Assembly: GCA_043228905.1 (NCBI GenBank)
Contig: JBHGNT010000047.1
Coordinates: forward strand, 1-64,000
From: Azolla caroliniana
Taxonomy: Eukaryota; Polypodiophyta
Direction: 5' to 3'
DNA: 64,000 nt
The position numbers and the translations under genes are program-made. A model generated the notes under the pieces. That model ran no database searches, was not told the DNA's origin, and saw only the letters and a program-made list of their open reading frames with translations. Numbering within the stretch: position 1 is the stretch's first letter; each line of letters opens with the position of its first letter. This document shows positions 50,001 to 60,397 of this stretch, piece by piece.

Positions 50001-53000
50001 AGTAGGGCGAATGAGTAAATGAAATTGTTCATACCTGGCTCGTGTGATATCGGATTTTTGTGTTCAAACATGCGAATCGAAGCTAACAACGCTAGCTATG
50101 ATATGGAATTAAAAAATCAAGATTTTGAAACTCAGGTCGAGAGACATGAAGAAATTAGCAAATTTGAGGAGGGAGTGGAGAAGAGCCCGTTCGGAAATGA
50201 AAATGTTCATACCTGGATCGTGTGATATCGGATTTCTGTGTTCAAACATAAAAATCGGAGCTAACAACGCTAGCTATGATCTGGAATTAAAAAATCAAGA
50301 TTTTGAAACTCAGGTTGAGAGACATGAAGAAATTACCAAATTTGAGGAGGGAGTTGAGGAGGGCGAATGAGTAAATTAAATTGTTCATACCTCGTTCGTG
50401 TGATATCTGATTTTTGTGTTCAAACATGGAAATCGGAGCTAACAACGCTAGCTATGATATGGAATTAAAAAATCAAGATTTTGAAACTTAGATCGAGAGA
50501 CATGACGAAATTAGCACATTTGAGGAGGGAGTTGAGTAGGGCGAATGAGTAAATTAAATTGTTCATACCTCGCTCGTGTGATATCTGATTTCTGTGTTCA
50601 AACATGCGAATCGAAGCTAACAACGCTAGCTATGATATGGAATTAAAAAGCAAGATTTTGAAACTCAGGTCGAGAGACATGAAGAAATTACCAAATTTGA
50701 GGAGGGAGTTTAGAAGAGCCCTTGAGCAAATGAAATTGTTCATACCTCGCTCGTGTGATATCTGATTTTTCTGTTCAAACATGTGAATCAAAGCTAACAA
50801 CGCTAGCTATGATATGGAATTAAAAAATCAAGATTTTGAAACTCAGGTGAGAGACATGACGAAATTACCAAATTTGAGGAGGGAGTTGAGTAGGGCGAAT
50901 GAGTAAATTAAATTGTTCATACCTCGCTCGTGTGATATCTGATTTTTGTGTTCAAACATGCGAATCAAAGCTAACAACGCTAGCTATGATATGGAATTAA
51001 AAAATCAAGATTTTGAAACTCAGGTCGAGAGACATGACGAAATTACCAAATTTGAGGAGGGAGTTGAGTAGGGCGAATGAGTAAATTAAATTGTTCATAC
51101 CTCGCTCGTGTGATATCTGATTTTTGTGTTCAAACATGCGAATCGAAGCTAACAACCCTAGCTATGATATGGAATTAAAAAATCAAGATTTTGAAATTCA
51201 GGTCGAGAGACATGAAGAAATTACCAAATTTGAGGAGGGAGTTGAGGAGGGCGAATGAGTAAATTAAATTGTTCATACCTCGTTCGTGTGATATCTGATT
51301 TTTGTGTTCAAACATGGAAATCGGAGCAAACAACGCTAGCTATGATATGGAATTAAAAAATCAAGATTTTGAAACTTAGATCGAGAGACATGACGAAATT
51401 AGCACATTTGAGGAGGGAGTTGAGTAGGGCGAATGAGTAAATTAAATTGTTCATACCTCGTCGTGTGATATCTGATTTCTGTGTTCAAACATGCGAATCG
51501 AAGCTAACAACGCTAGCTATGATATGGAATTAAAAAGCAAGATTTTGAAACTCAGGTCGAGAGACATGAAGAAATTACCAAATTTGAGGAGGGAGTTTAG
51601 AAGAGCCCTTGAGCAAATGAAATTGTTCATACCTGGCTCGTGTGATATCTGATTTCTGTGTTCAAACATGCGAATCGAAGCTAACAACGCTAGCTATGAT
51701 ATGGAATTAAAAAGCAAAATTTTGAAAGTCAGGTCGAGAGACATGACGAAATTACCAAATTTGAGGAGGGAGTTGAGTAGGGCGAATGAGTAAATGAAAT
51801 TGTTCATACCTCGCTCGTGTGATGTCCGATTTTTGTGTTCAAACATGCGAATCGAAGCTAACAACACTAGCTATGATATGGAATTAAAAAATCGAGATTT
51901 CGAAACTCAGGTCGAGAGACATGAAGAAATTACCAAATTTGAGGAGGGAGTGGAGAAGAGCCCGTTCGGAAATGAAAATGTTCATACCTGGATCGTGTGA
52001 TATCGGATTTCTGTGTTCAAACATGGGAATCGGAGCGAACAACGCTAGCTATGATATGGAATTAAGAAATCAAGATTTTGAAACTCAGGTTGAGAGACAC
52101 GAAGAAATTACCAAATTTGAGGAGGGAGTTGAGTAGGGCGAATGAGTAAATTAAATTGTTCATGCCTTGCTCGTGTGATATCCGATTTCTGTGTTCAAAC
52201 ATGGGAATCGGAGCTAACAACGCTAGCTATGATATGGAATTAAAAAATCAATATTTTGAAACTCAGGTCGAGAGACATGAAGAATTTACCAAATTTGAGG
52301 AGGGAGTTGAGTAGAGTCCTCGAGAAAATTAAAATGTTCATACCTGGCTCGTGTGATATCGGATTTCTGTGTTCAAACATGGAAATCGGTGCTAACAACG
52401 CTAGCTATGATATGGAATTAAAGAATCAAGATTTTGAAACTCAGATCGAGAGACATGACGAAATTACCATATTTGAGGAGGGAGTTGAGTAGAGCCCTTC
52501 AGAAAATTAAAATGTTTATACCTCGTTCGTGTGATACAGGATTTCTGTGTTCAAACATGGGAATCGGAGCTAACAACGGTAGCTATGATATGGAATTAAA
52601 AAATCCAGATTTTGAGACTCAGGTCGAGAGACATGACGAAATTAGCACATTTGAGGAGGGAGTTGAGTAGGGCGAATGAGTAAAGTAAATTGTTCATACC
52701 TCGCTCGTGTTATATCTGATTTTTGTGTTCAAACATGTGAATCAAAGCTAACAACGCTAGCTATGATATGGAATTAAAAAATCAAGATTTTGAAACTCAG
52801 GTCGAGAGACATGACGAAATTACCAAATTTGAGGAGGGAGTTGAGTAGGGCGAATGAGTAAATTAAATTGTTCATACCTCGCTCGTGTGATATCTGATTT
52901 TTGTGTTCAAACATGCGAATCGAAGCTAACAACCCTAGCTATGATATGGAATTAAAAAATCAAGATTTTGAAACTCAGGTCGAGAGACATGAAGAAATTA

Positions 53001-53332
53001 CCAAATTTGAGGAGGGAGTTGAGAAGAGCCCTTGAGCGAATTAAAATGTTCATACCTGGCTCGTGTGATATCGGATTTCTGTGTTCAAACATGGGAATCG
53101 GAGCTAACAACGCTAGCTATGATATGGAATTAAAAAATCAAGATTTTGAAACTCAGGTCGAGAGACATGAAGAAATTACCAAATTTGAGGAGGGAGTTGA
53201 GGAGGGCGAATGAGTAAATTAAATTGTTCATACCTCGTTCGTGTGATATCTGATTTTTGTGTTCAAACATGCGAATCGAAGCTAACAACCCTAGCTATGA
53301 TATGGAATTAGAAAATCAAGATTTTGAAACTC
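50001..53332 (+). repeat. 178-bp satellite array, type C, left of copia 2
   Basis: About 19 monomers. The ending changes to GAGTAGGGCGAATGAGTAAATTAAATTG, followed by TTCATACCTCGCTCGTGTGATATCTG. Several copies have CATGGGAATCGGAGC or CATGGAAATCGGAGC in place of CATGCGAATCGAAGC. Related odd monomers reading GAGCCCGTTCGGAAATG sit near 50183 and 51958. No gene is visible; frames up to 81 codons are repeat by-products. Confidence 0.94.
50345..51640 (+). repeat. five-monomer-lag duplication in type C (888 bp)
   Basis: Bases of about 50345-50752 recur at about 51233-51640, offset 888 bp. Shared features are GAGGAGGGCGAATGAG, CCTCGTTCGTG, CATGGAAATCGGAGC, the damaged CTTAGATCGAG, a short A-tract (AATTAAAAAGCAAG), and GGAGTTTAGAAGAGCCCTTG. 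Confidence 0.8.
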
Positions 53333-56300
53333 AAGATGGAGGATCTTCTGATTGTTCGGGACCTGTACGAACCGATTGACAGGTCGGAAATACCGAAGGG
53401 GGTACTTGAGTCGGAATGGAAACTTCTGAACCGGAAAGCCGTTGCAACCATTCGGCAATACGTCGACGTGAGCGTTCTACAACATGTGGCGAACGACATC
53501 AACGCATATGAGATGTGGCGGAAGCTGTCGGGCCTCTACGAGAGGAAGAATGCGTTGAACCGGACCTCCCTGATGAGGAAGATAGTGAACCTCAAGTACC
53601 GGGACGGCGAGAGTATGGTGGAACACGTAAGCACGTTCATGGGATTCGTGAACCAGCTTGCGGCGATCAAGTTCCCGCTGGAGGATGCAATGCAAGCCAT
53701 CATTCTGATGTGTACATTGCCGGAAAGCTGGGAGAACTTGGTGGTGACTCTCAGCACCTCCTGCACGGAAGATAACTTGTCCCTACAAACGGTAAAGACA
53801 AGTATTTTGAACGAAGAAGCGCGTCGGAGAGATAAAGAACCGGCCTCCGACTCGAAGGCGCTGCTTACCGAATCGGAACGGGGAAGACAATGGAACCGGA
53901 GTCCGCAAAGACGGGAGAAGTCGGGGACCCGGTCGCAGTCAAGAGGAAGACCCACATGCTTCCACTGTGGGAAGCCGGGGCACTTCCGGAAGAATTGTCG
54001 GCATTACCGAAAGGACAACGGAGCCGACGACACCGATTCGAAGAAGTCACCGGAGAGAAACGGTGCATACCGGGGAGCCACGGACCGGAGAGGTCCGGAT
54101 CGGCGAGGGCAGGACCGGAAAGGAACGACGACACTCGCGGCAAGTGAGGAAGAAATCATGCTCATCACCGAAGAAGGTGAACTAAACATTGCCGGCGATG
54201 AGACGACCTGGGTGGTCGATTCCGGAGCATCGTTCCACCTGACCCCGGAGAGAAGATACTTCTCATCCTACACAGTTGGTGAGCATGGCTGTGTTCGGAT
54301 GGGAAATGAAGGTACGTGCCGGATTGCCGGCATAGGAGACGTGTGGTTGACAAGCTCGACCGGATGCAAAATGTTGCTGAAGGATGTCCGACACATTCCG
54401 GAGGTTCGATTGAACCTGATTTAGGCCGGGAGGCTAGACGATGAAGGCTACACAGGTAGCATCCGGAACGGCGTAATGAAGTTCAGCAAGGGGAGCCTGA
54501 TAGTGGCTCGGGCCCGGAAAGTCAACACACTGTACCTTATGAATGCCTGGTTGTGTCCGGAAGAGTTGAACGTGGCAGCCGACACTGCCGGTGAGCTGTG
54601 GCACAAGAGACTGTGCCACATGAGTGAGAAGGGGATGAAGAGGCTTGCAGAAGACAACCTTATTCCAGTGAAGCATGTGCACCTGGAGAAGTGCACCGAT
54701 TGCCTGGCCGGTAAGCAGAACCGAACCTCCTTCCACTCAAGGCCACCGACGAGACGTAGCGCACCATTGGAGTTGGTGCACACTGATGTGTGTCAGGTAG
54801 AAACGAAGTCACATGGCGGAGCCCAGTACTTCGTAACATTCATTGATGATCACAGCCGGAAGCTGTGGACGGCACCGTTGAAGACAAAGGACCAAGTGTT
54901 GTGCGTCTTCAAAGAACTCCACGCGAGAGTGGAAAGGGAATCCGGCAAGAAGCTGAAAGCGATACGAGCGGATAATGGAGGGGAATACCGGGGGCAGTTC
55001 GCGGAGTACTGTCGCTCGAAGGGAATCCGGCTCGAGTTTACTGTGCCGAAGACGCCGGAACTGAACGGGCTGGCCGAGAGGATGAACCGGACCATAATGG
55101 AGAGGGTCCGGAGTATGCTGGCGCATGCGGAATTACCCAAGGGGTTTTGGGCTGAGGCGATGTCAACGGCGACATACGTGATAAACAGATCACCCTCAGT
55201 ACCTTTGGACGGAGACACGCCGCAGAGAGTGTGGACCGGTAGGGAAGTATCCTACCGGCATCTGAAGGTGTTCGGGTGTCTCGCATACGTGCATGTGGCA
55301 AAGGACCGGAGAGGAAAGCTAGATCCAAAGACCCGGCCATGCATATTCCTCGGTTACGGCGATGACGAGTTCGGCTACCGAGTATGGGACCCGGTCGACA
55401 AGAAGATATTCCGGAGTCGTGATATCATCTTCATGGAGAACAAGACACTCACCGACTGGGAGTCGGAGAAGAAGATGAAGAGCTCCAAGTCGACCGGTGA
55501 GGATAAACTCTACGAGGAGCAGTCCCGACCGGCAAGGGACCGGTTAACACTCGAAGATCCGGCCGAAGACGGTGAAGAAACAGAACCGGCCGAAGAAGAT
55601 GAAAATGATACCGGAACCGGCCCCGATCCCGAAATGGATTCGGATGAAGAAGAATCGGAAGAACCGGTTACCGAAGCTCCGGAACGGAGATATCCTCTAA
55701 GAGAGAGAAGGGCTCCCCGGAGATTTCCGGAACCAGAGCACGTGCTGCTAACCGACGAGGGGGAGCCGGAGAGCTTTGAAGAAGCGAAGCATGACACCCA
55801 TAGCCGCAGGTGGTTAAGTGCCATGCAGGAGGAGATGGATTCCCTGCATGAGAACCACACATATGAACTTGTGGAGTTGCCGAAAGGAAAACGGGCACTC
55901 CGTAACAAGTGGGTGTTCAAGCTGAAACCGGGAGATGCCGGAAACCCCCCGAGATACAAAGCCAGGATCGTGGTGAAGGGGTTTCAGCAGAAGAAGGGCG
56001 TCGACTTCGACGAGATATTTGCCCCGGTAGTGAAGATGACCTCCATCCGGACGGTGCTGAGCATAGCGGCAAGCATGGACCTCGAGATAGAACAGATGGA
56101 CGTGAAGACGACATTCCTTCACGGTGACCTCGAAGAAGAGATCTACATGCAGCAACCGGAAGGATTCGAGAAGAAAGGGAAGGAGCACCTGGTATGCCGG
56201 TTGAAGAAGAGCCTTTACGGTCTGAAGCAGGCTCCCCGGCAATGGTACCGGAAGTTCGACACCTTCATGACAGACGAAGGGTACCACAAAACGCAGTCCG

Positions 56301-57080
56301 ATCACTGCGTGTTTGTGAAGAAGTTCGAAGGAGGAGACTTTCTAATACCCCTCCTGTACGTGGACGACATGTTGATCGTCGGACGAGACCAGGTCAAGAT
56401 ACGGATGCTGAAGAAGGCTCTTCACCGAACCTTCTCAATGAAGGACCTGGGTCCGGCGAGGCAAATACTAGGGATGCACATCATCCGGGACCGAAAGAAG
56501 AAGCAGTTGTGGCTGTCACAGGAGAAGTACGTGACAAAGGTGCTTCACCGGTTTAACATGTCGGAAGCAAGACCGGTCGGGTCAACACTCCCGGCAAACT
56601 GCAAGCTGTCTAGCAAGCAGAGCCCCAAGACAAAGGCTGAGAAGGAGGACATGATGAAAGTACCATATGCCTCTGCCGTCGGGAGCTTGATGTACGCAAT
56701 GGTGTGTACCCGACCGGACATAGGATATGCAGTCGGAGTGGTGAGCCGGTACATGAGCAATCCCGGCAAAGAGCATTGGAACGCGGCCAAGTGGATACTC
56801 CGATACCTGAAGGGCACGACAAACGTGTGCCTCCGATTCGGCTCCGGTAAGCCCGAACTCGACGGCTTCACCGATTCGGATATGTCGGCTGATGCAGATA
56901 CCAGCCGGTCCACATCAGGGTATGTGATGACGTATGCAGGGGGAGCTGTTTCATGGCAGTCGAGGCTGCAGAAGACGGTTGCGTTGTCAACCACGGAGGC
57001 GGAGTACATGGCGGCTGTTGAAGCCGGCAAGGAAATAATATGGATGAAGGACTTCATTAGAGAGCTCGGTATCCGGCAGG
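53333..57080 (+). pseudogene. copia 2 gag-pol, 5'-truncated part with a nonsense codon
   Basis: Collinear with residues 25-1273 of the copia 1 polyprotein with no frameshift. It starts inside Gag at KMEDLL with no start codon of its own. It keeps the CX2CX4HX4C knuckle (about 53949-53990), the protease DSG, an intact HHCC finger including the cysteine lost in copia 1, the integrase D-D-E residues, and RT with YVDD. One in-frame stop, TAG at 54422-54424, replaces the serine codon at residue 388, between protease and the integrase finger. After residue 1273, in RNase H, the frame runs into the inserted element and stops two codons later. The upstream and downstream halves are each open (to 54421, and 54425-57080). 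It was evidently functional until recently but can no longer make a complete polyprotein. Confidence 0.93.
57076..57080. other. target-site duplication of nested element, left (GCAGG)
   Basis: GCAGG precedes the left LTR and is repeated at 60129-60133. The uninterrupted copia 1 sequence has this pentamer only once at the same place, confirming a 5-bp duplication on insertion. Confidence 0.95.
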
Positions 57081-57582
57081 TGTTGTAGGTTTTAGGGTTA
57101 GGGTTAAGGATGATGAATGATAAAGATAGACATGGTGGTCATGATGAGGATGATGAAGAGCATGATGATGAGAGATCGTATAGAGAAGCATAGAGAAGCA
57201 TTGCGGGGTGGGGGGTGGTGCCTAGAATGGCTCCACCCCCCTCCCAAGGGGATTCAACGTTGAGGGGAGAGAGAGAGAGAAAGAGGGATGACAAGAGAGA
57301 GATTAGGAGAGAAATGGTTTATTCTTCATTCATTCCCCATAAGGGGTTAAATAGTACAAGAGGGGGTAGTTACAAAGGGGTGTAAGCCCCATAGAGCATT
57401 CATACTGGACACTCACTCACACCTCATCGTATCCCTCCACATGCACACACGTGTGCATGTGTTCACATACATATCAACTCACAATTACATTTATGTTCCC
57501 TACACATATACAACATCATCATGATAATATTCGACCCTCGCTCATCACACTTGACTCTCCGTACAACTCGTACGGGGTAACA
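57081..57582. repeat. nested element left LTR, 502 bp
   Basis: It begins TGTTGTAGG and ends GGGGTAACA. Near the start are telomere-like TTTAGGG/TTAGGG units (57091-57106). Further in are a GAT/GAA-rich stretch, GGGGTGGGGGGTGG, a GAGAGAGAGAGA tract, and the hairpin-like ACACACGTGTGCATGTGT at about 57445-57462. A long frame here encodes nothing recognisable. Confidence 0.95.
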
Positions 57583-57586
57583 CATA

Positions 57587-57602
57587 TGGCACGCCCGTGG
57601 GA
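57587..57602 (+). other. candidate primer binding site of nested element, plus reading
   Basis: TGGCACGCCCGTGGGA starts 4 bp inside the left LTR. It begins with TGG as a complement of a tRNA CCA end must, and resembles, from memory, the non-iMet primer sites of some plant Ty3/gypsy elements. I cannot identify the tRNA here. Confidence 0.5.
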
Positions 57603-57924
57603 AAGTGCGTTGCACGTCGATCCCACATGCCTTGATGATGATATCTCTTCGACCGGAACTTCCATCGGTCCTTTCAACGATCGATTCCCTCGATCGGAGC
57701 GCTTGACTCGATCATCTCCATCGGTCAGCGACTTTTCCGCGACACGAACATTCTCATTCTGTCGTCTTACGAACTTTGGTATCCTCTTTCGGGTCCTTAA
57801 AAATGTTGTGTGCATGTATGTTATTCTTTGTTGATTTTGTGAGTTGTCATGGTCGATCACGTCCATTTCTTTAGGTGGATGAGATTTCAAAATTTCATAG
57901 GTGCCCTTTGATTTTTAAAATTTT

Positions 57925-58335
57925 CTTATATACCCTCAGGTTTTTACAATTATGTTTGATACCCTCATCTTTCTTCTTTCCTTCTCTTCTTTCCCTCTTC
58001 TTTTCCATTTCTGTTACTACTTCTTTCTTTCTTTCTCGCCTGCTTTCTTCTTCCTCATTCTTTCTTCCTGTTCTTCCTTATTCTTCCGTGTATGCCTTTC
58101 TCTCTCTTCTTTCTGTCTCTTCTTTCTGTTTCTCAGACTACATCATCTTCTTCTTTCTCTTCTTCATTCACCACTGCTATGTCCATTGTCCATTGCTTCC
58201 CATCCTTCTACTCCCTGTCGTTTCCTGTTTTCTTCTTCCTCTTTCTATTTCTCCATCTTCTTCTATGCCTATCGCTTTCTTGCTTCTCTGTTTCTGTTTC
58301 TTCTTATTTTCTTCGTATTTCTTCCTTTGTTTTGA
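57925..58335. repeat. polypyrimidine tract in nested element
   Basis: The plus strand is mostly C and T for about 400 bp, with repeated TTCTT, CTTCTTTC and TTCCT words; the minus strand is correspondingly a GAAGAAAG-type polypurine run. It is not a pure microsatellite. Such tracts are common in non-coding interiors of plant LTR elements. Confidence 0.8.
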
Positions 58336-58429
58336 CGCATCCCGTCGGCCTCCTGTTAGGTCTGCGCCTGTGGTGGTTGTCGGCTCTTCCGAGGTCTCTG
58401 TCTCTCTATTCATCCACTGGTTGTTGTCC

Positions 58430-58960
58430 GGCCATCCGTTGTCCGATCGTCGTCCCATTCCGGCCGTTGTTTGGCGGTTCTTTGTCCAGCCCGTCTGGCC
58501 ACTCCGACCACTGTTCGGCTATTCTAGATGCTGCGGTCGCTCCTCGGCCACTGTTTGGCCGTCGTGGCCATCTCCGACCGCTGCTGTCGTCCTTGTCCGG
58601 CAACCTCCATTCCGACGCCGTTCGGCCACTACGACCGCTCTTAGGTCGCTCTTCCGTCTCTGTCGGTGTCTGGTCATCTGTCTATTTCTCTATCTCCGTA
58701 GCGCTTTTGGTATTGATGTCAACGACCCTTCGGTCCCGGACATTCTGTTCATTTGTCCGGCCCATTCCGGTCAGTCTCTGTTTGTCACCATCGCTTTGTG
58801 ATTGGCCGCCTCTATTCAGACGCATATCCCACCGCGACTGTTTGTTCTTTGTCATTGTTTAGGTCGTAGCTCGGTCCGGCGCCATTCAGCCACTCCAACT
58901 GCTCTTCGGTCGCTCTCCGGTCGGAGCTTTTCCGGCTTCACCTCCATCTCTATCTATCTT
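58430..58960. repeat. degenerate CCGGCCAC / TCCGACC repeats in nested element
   Basis: Words such as CGGCCAC, TGTTTGGC, CTCCGACC, CGCTCTTC and GGTCGCTC recur irregularly (near 58495, 58545, 58575, 58625 and 58890). This looks like an old, decayed tandem repeat with units of several tens of bases. The period is not regular enough for me to state. Confidence 0.45.
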
Positions 58961-59594
58961 GGTGCTGTCGACCGCTCTTCCGCTTCTATCCGGTGATACC
59001 GGCTTCCCTATCGTCCCTGTCCGGTGCCTGTGTGCCTTCTGTCCGGCAATGTTGCCCCATGGTCGCCATTGTTAGTCTCGTCCGGTATTCGACCTAGGGT
59101 TTGCTCGTGGTTTTCTGGTGTCTCTGGTCCTCGATGTCTGGTCTGCTTTTGCATCTCCTTCTCCGTCTTCTATGGCCATTCGATGTGAACCAAGTCTGGT
59201 TCTTGCTCCGATTCCGGTTTCGACTCTTTCTGCGTTGCTTCGTCTGGAACCATCTCTCGTGCACTCTCAGCACATCCTGCCGGCCTCCGCTCCACACACT
59301 GCGTCTTTTCCACCGCAGTCTCCTGGTGGGCTTCTCTTACCGGTCGTGCTTGCACCGGTTCTCTTTGCGTCGCTGTTTGTCCAACCGTGCATCTTGCACC
59401 ACGCTTCGAACACGCACATTGTCACTAACCGCATTCGGAAACACGTACATGGACACCAATCGCAACCTTACATAAACACCGTTCCATTCATGAATTCTTT
59501 CATCGCATTGTCATTTCCTGTACTCACACAAATATGTCGCTATGGCCTTCGCTATGGCCTTCATCACCGCGTATCATTCTTTGACTCCGTTTCC

Positions 59595-59603
59595 AAAGGG
59601 GGG
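59595..59603 (+). other. candidate polypurine tract of nested element, plus reading
   Basis: AAAGGGGGG lies 23 bp before the right LTR. The distance is longer than usual, so it is only a candidate. Confidence 0.4.
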
Positions 59604-59605
59604 TC

Positions 59606-59621
59606 GCCGTAGTGGTCGCCA
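59606..59621 (-). other. alternative primer binding site, minus reading
   Basis: On the minus strand TGGCGACCAC begins 5 bp inside the right LTR. If the element is transcribed on the minus strand this would be its primer site. It competes with the plus-strand candidate at 57587, and only one can be right. Confidence 0.35.
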
Positions 59622-59626
59622 AAATG

Positions 59627-60128
59627 TGTTCTAGGTTTTAGGGTTAGGGTTAAGGATGATGAATGATAAAGATAGACATGGTGGTCATGATGAGGATGAT
59701 GAAGAGCATGATGATGAGAGATCGTATAGAGAAGCATAGAGAAGCATTGCGGGGTGGGGGGTGGTGCCTAGAATGGCTCCACCCCCCTCCCAAGGGGATT
59801 CAACGTTGAGGGGAGAGAGAGAGAGAAAGAGGGATGACAAGAGAGAGATTAGGAGAGAAATGGTTTATTCTTCATTCATTCCCCATAAGGGGTTAAATAG
59901 TACAAGAGGGGGTAGTTACAAAGGGGTGTAAGCCCCATAGAGCATTCATACTGGACACTCACTCACACCTCATCGTATCCCTCCACATGCACACACGTGT
60001 GCATGTGTTCACATACATATCAACTCACAATTACATTTATGTTCCCTACACATATACAACATCATCATGATAATATTCGACCCTCGCTCATCACACTTGA
60101 CTCTCCGTACAACTCGTACGGGGTAACA
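59627..60128. repeat. nested element right LTR, 502 bp
   Basis: Same length as the left LTR and, by eye, identical except for the fifth base (TGTTC against TGTTG). It is followed directly by the GCAGG duplication and then the rest of copia 2. Confidence 0.95.
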
Positions 60129-60133
60129 GCAGG
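60129..60133. other. target-site duplication of nested element, right (GCAGG)
   Basis: Second copy of the pentamer found at 57076-57080, immediately after the LTR end TAACA. Confidence 0.95.
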
Positions 60134-60387
60134 AGGAGTACCGACTCTACTGCGACAGTCAGAGTGCAATCCACCTTGCGAAGAACGCGGCCTATCACTC
60201 CCGGACGAAGCACATCCAGCGAAGATATCACTGGATCCGGGAAAGGATAGAAGACAAGGAGTTCGTGCTGACGAAGATCCACACGGACGAGAACGGGTCG
60301 GATATGTTGACCAAGGTGCTCACACCCGACAAGCTGGAAGCATGCCGGAAGAGGATCGGATTGGAGAGACATCCTATGCCGAAGTGA
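60134..60387 (+). pseudogene. copia 2 gag-pol, 3' remnant (end of RNase H)
   Basis: It continues the copia 2 polyprotein after the nested insertion, from the residue after Q1273 to the natural TGA at 60385-60387. It contains YCDSQSA (the third RNase H acidic residue), HLAKNAAYHSRTKHI, and the GSDMLTK tail typical of plant copia RNase H. The last residues read LERHPMPK, against LARHPMPK in copia 1. It has no start of its own. Confidence 0.92.
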
Positions 60388-60397
60388 AGGGGGAGTT
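60388..60397 (+). other. copia 2 polypurine tract
   Basis: AGGGGGAGTT lies directly between the stop codon and the 3' LTR start, identical to copia 1. Confidence 0.88.

Larger units (their letters stand above)
57583..59626. other. nested element interior, no gene recognised
   Basis: 2044 bp between the LTRs. 57583-57920 is mixed sequence. 57925-58335 is strongly pyrimidine-rich on the plus strand (CTT/TTC runs). 58430-58960 is CCGG- and CCGACC-rich and internally repetitive. 58960-59626 is mixed and ends with AAAGGGGGG and GTCGCCAAAATG before the right LTR. A 308-codon plus frame (57875-58801) is open but consists of Phe/Leu/Ser runs from the pyrimidine tract and Arg/Pro-rich text from the CCGG part. 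Minus frames are highly charged for the same reason. No retroelement motif was found in any frame, and I assign no function. Confidence 0.8.
57081..60128. mobile_element. nested 3048-bp LTR element without recognisable gag-pol
   Basis: Two 502-bp direct LTRs (TGTTG to TAACA) flank a 2044-bp interior, with a GCAGG target duplication in the copia 2 RNase H region. The LTRs differ at one base (G at 57085, C at 59631). The interior shows no protease, RT, RNase H or integrase motif in any frame, so it must rely on proteins from another element, as LARD or TRIM-like elements do; a degenerate Gag cannot be excluded. Orientation is unsure. A primer-site candidate TGGCACGCCCGTGGGA sits 4 bp after the left LTR and AAAGGGGGG lies near the right LTR, favouring plus. 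The minus strand has TGGCGACCAC next to the right LTR and a promoter-like LTR composition. The PBS-like motif suggests Ty3/gypsy rather than copia, with low certainty. Confidence 0.93.

Noticed and set aside
53300-53340. TTG-initiated start for the copia 2 gag frame at 53324
   Set aside because: The first codons come from satellite sequence fused by deletion; comparison with copia 1 shows the true start is lost.
57088-57106. Interstitial telomere array
   Set aside because: Only two to three imperfect units, present in both LTRs as part of the element, so not a telomeric block.
57451-57834. 127-codon frame in and after the left LTR of the nested element
   Set aside because: Its first part is repeated in the right LTR with a different ending; LTR sequence read as protein by chance.
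57875-58801. 308-codon hydrophobic frame in the nested element, which could suggest a membrane protein
   Set aside because: The Phe/Leu/Ser runs come directly from the CTT/TTC-rich tract; overlapping frames are just as open and no domain is visible.
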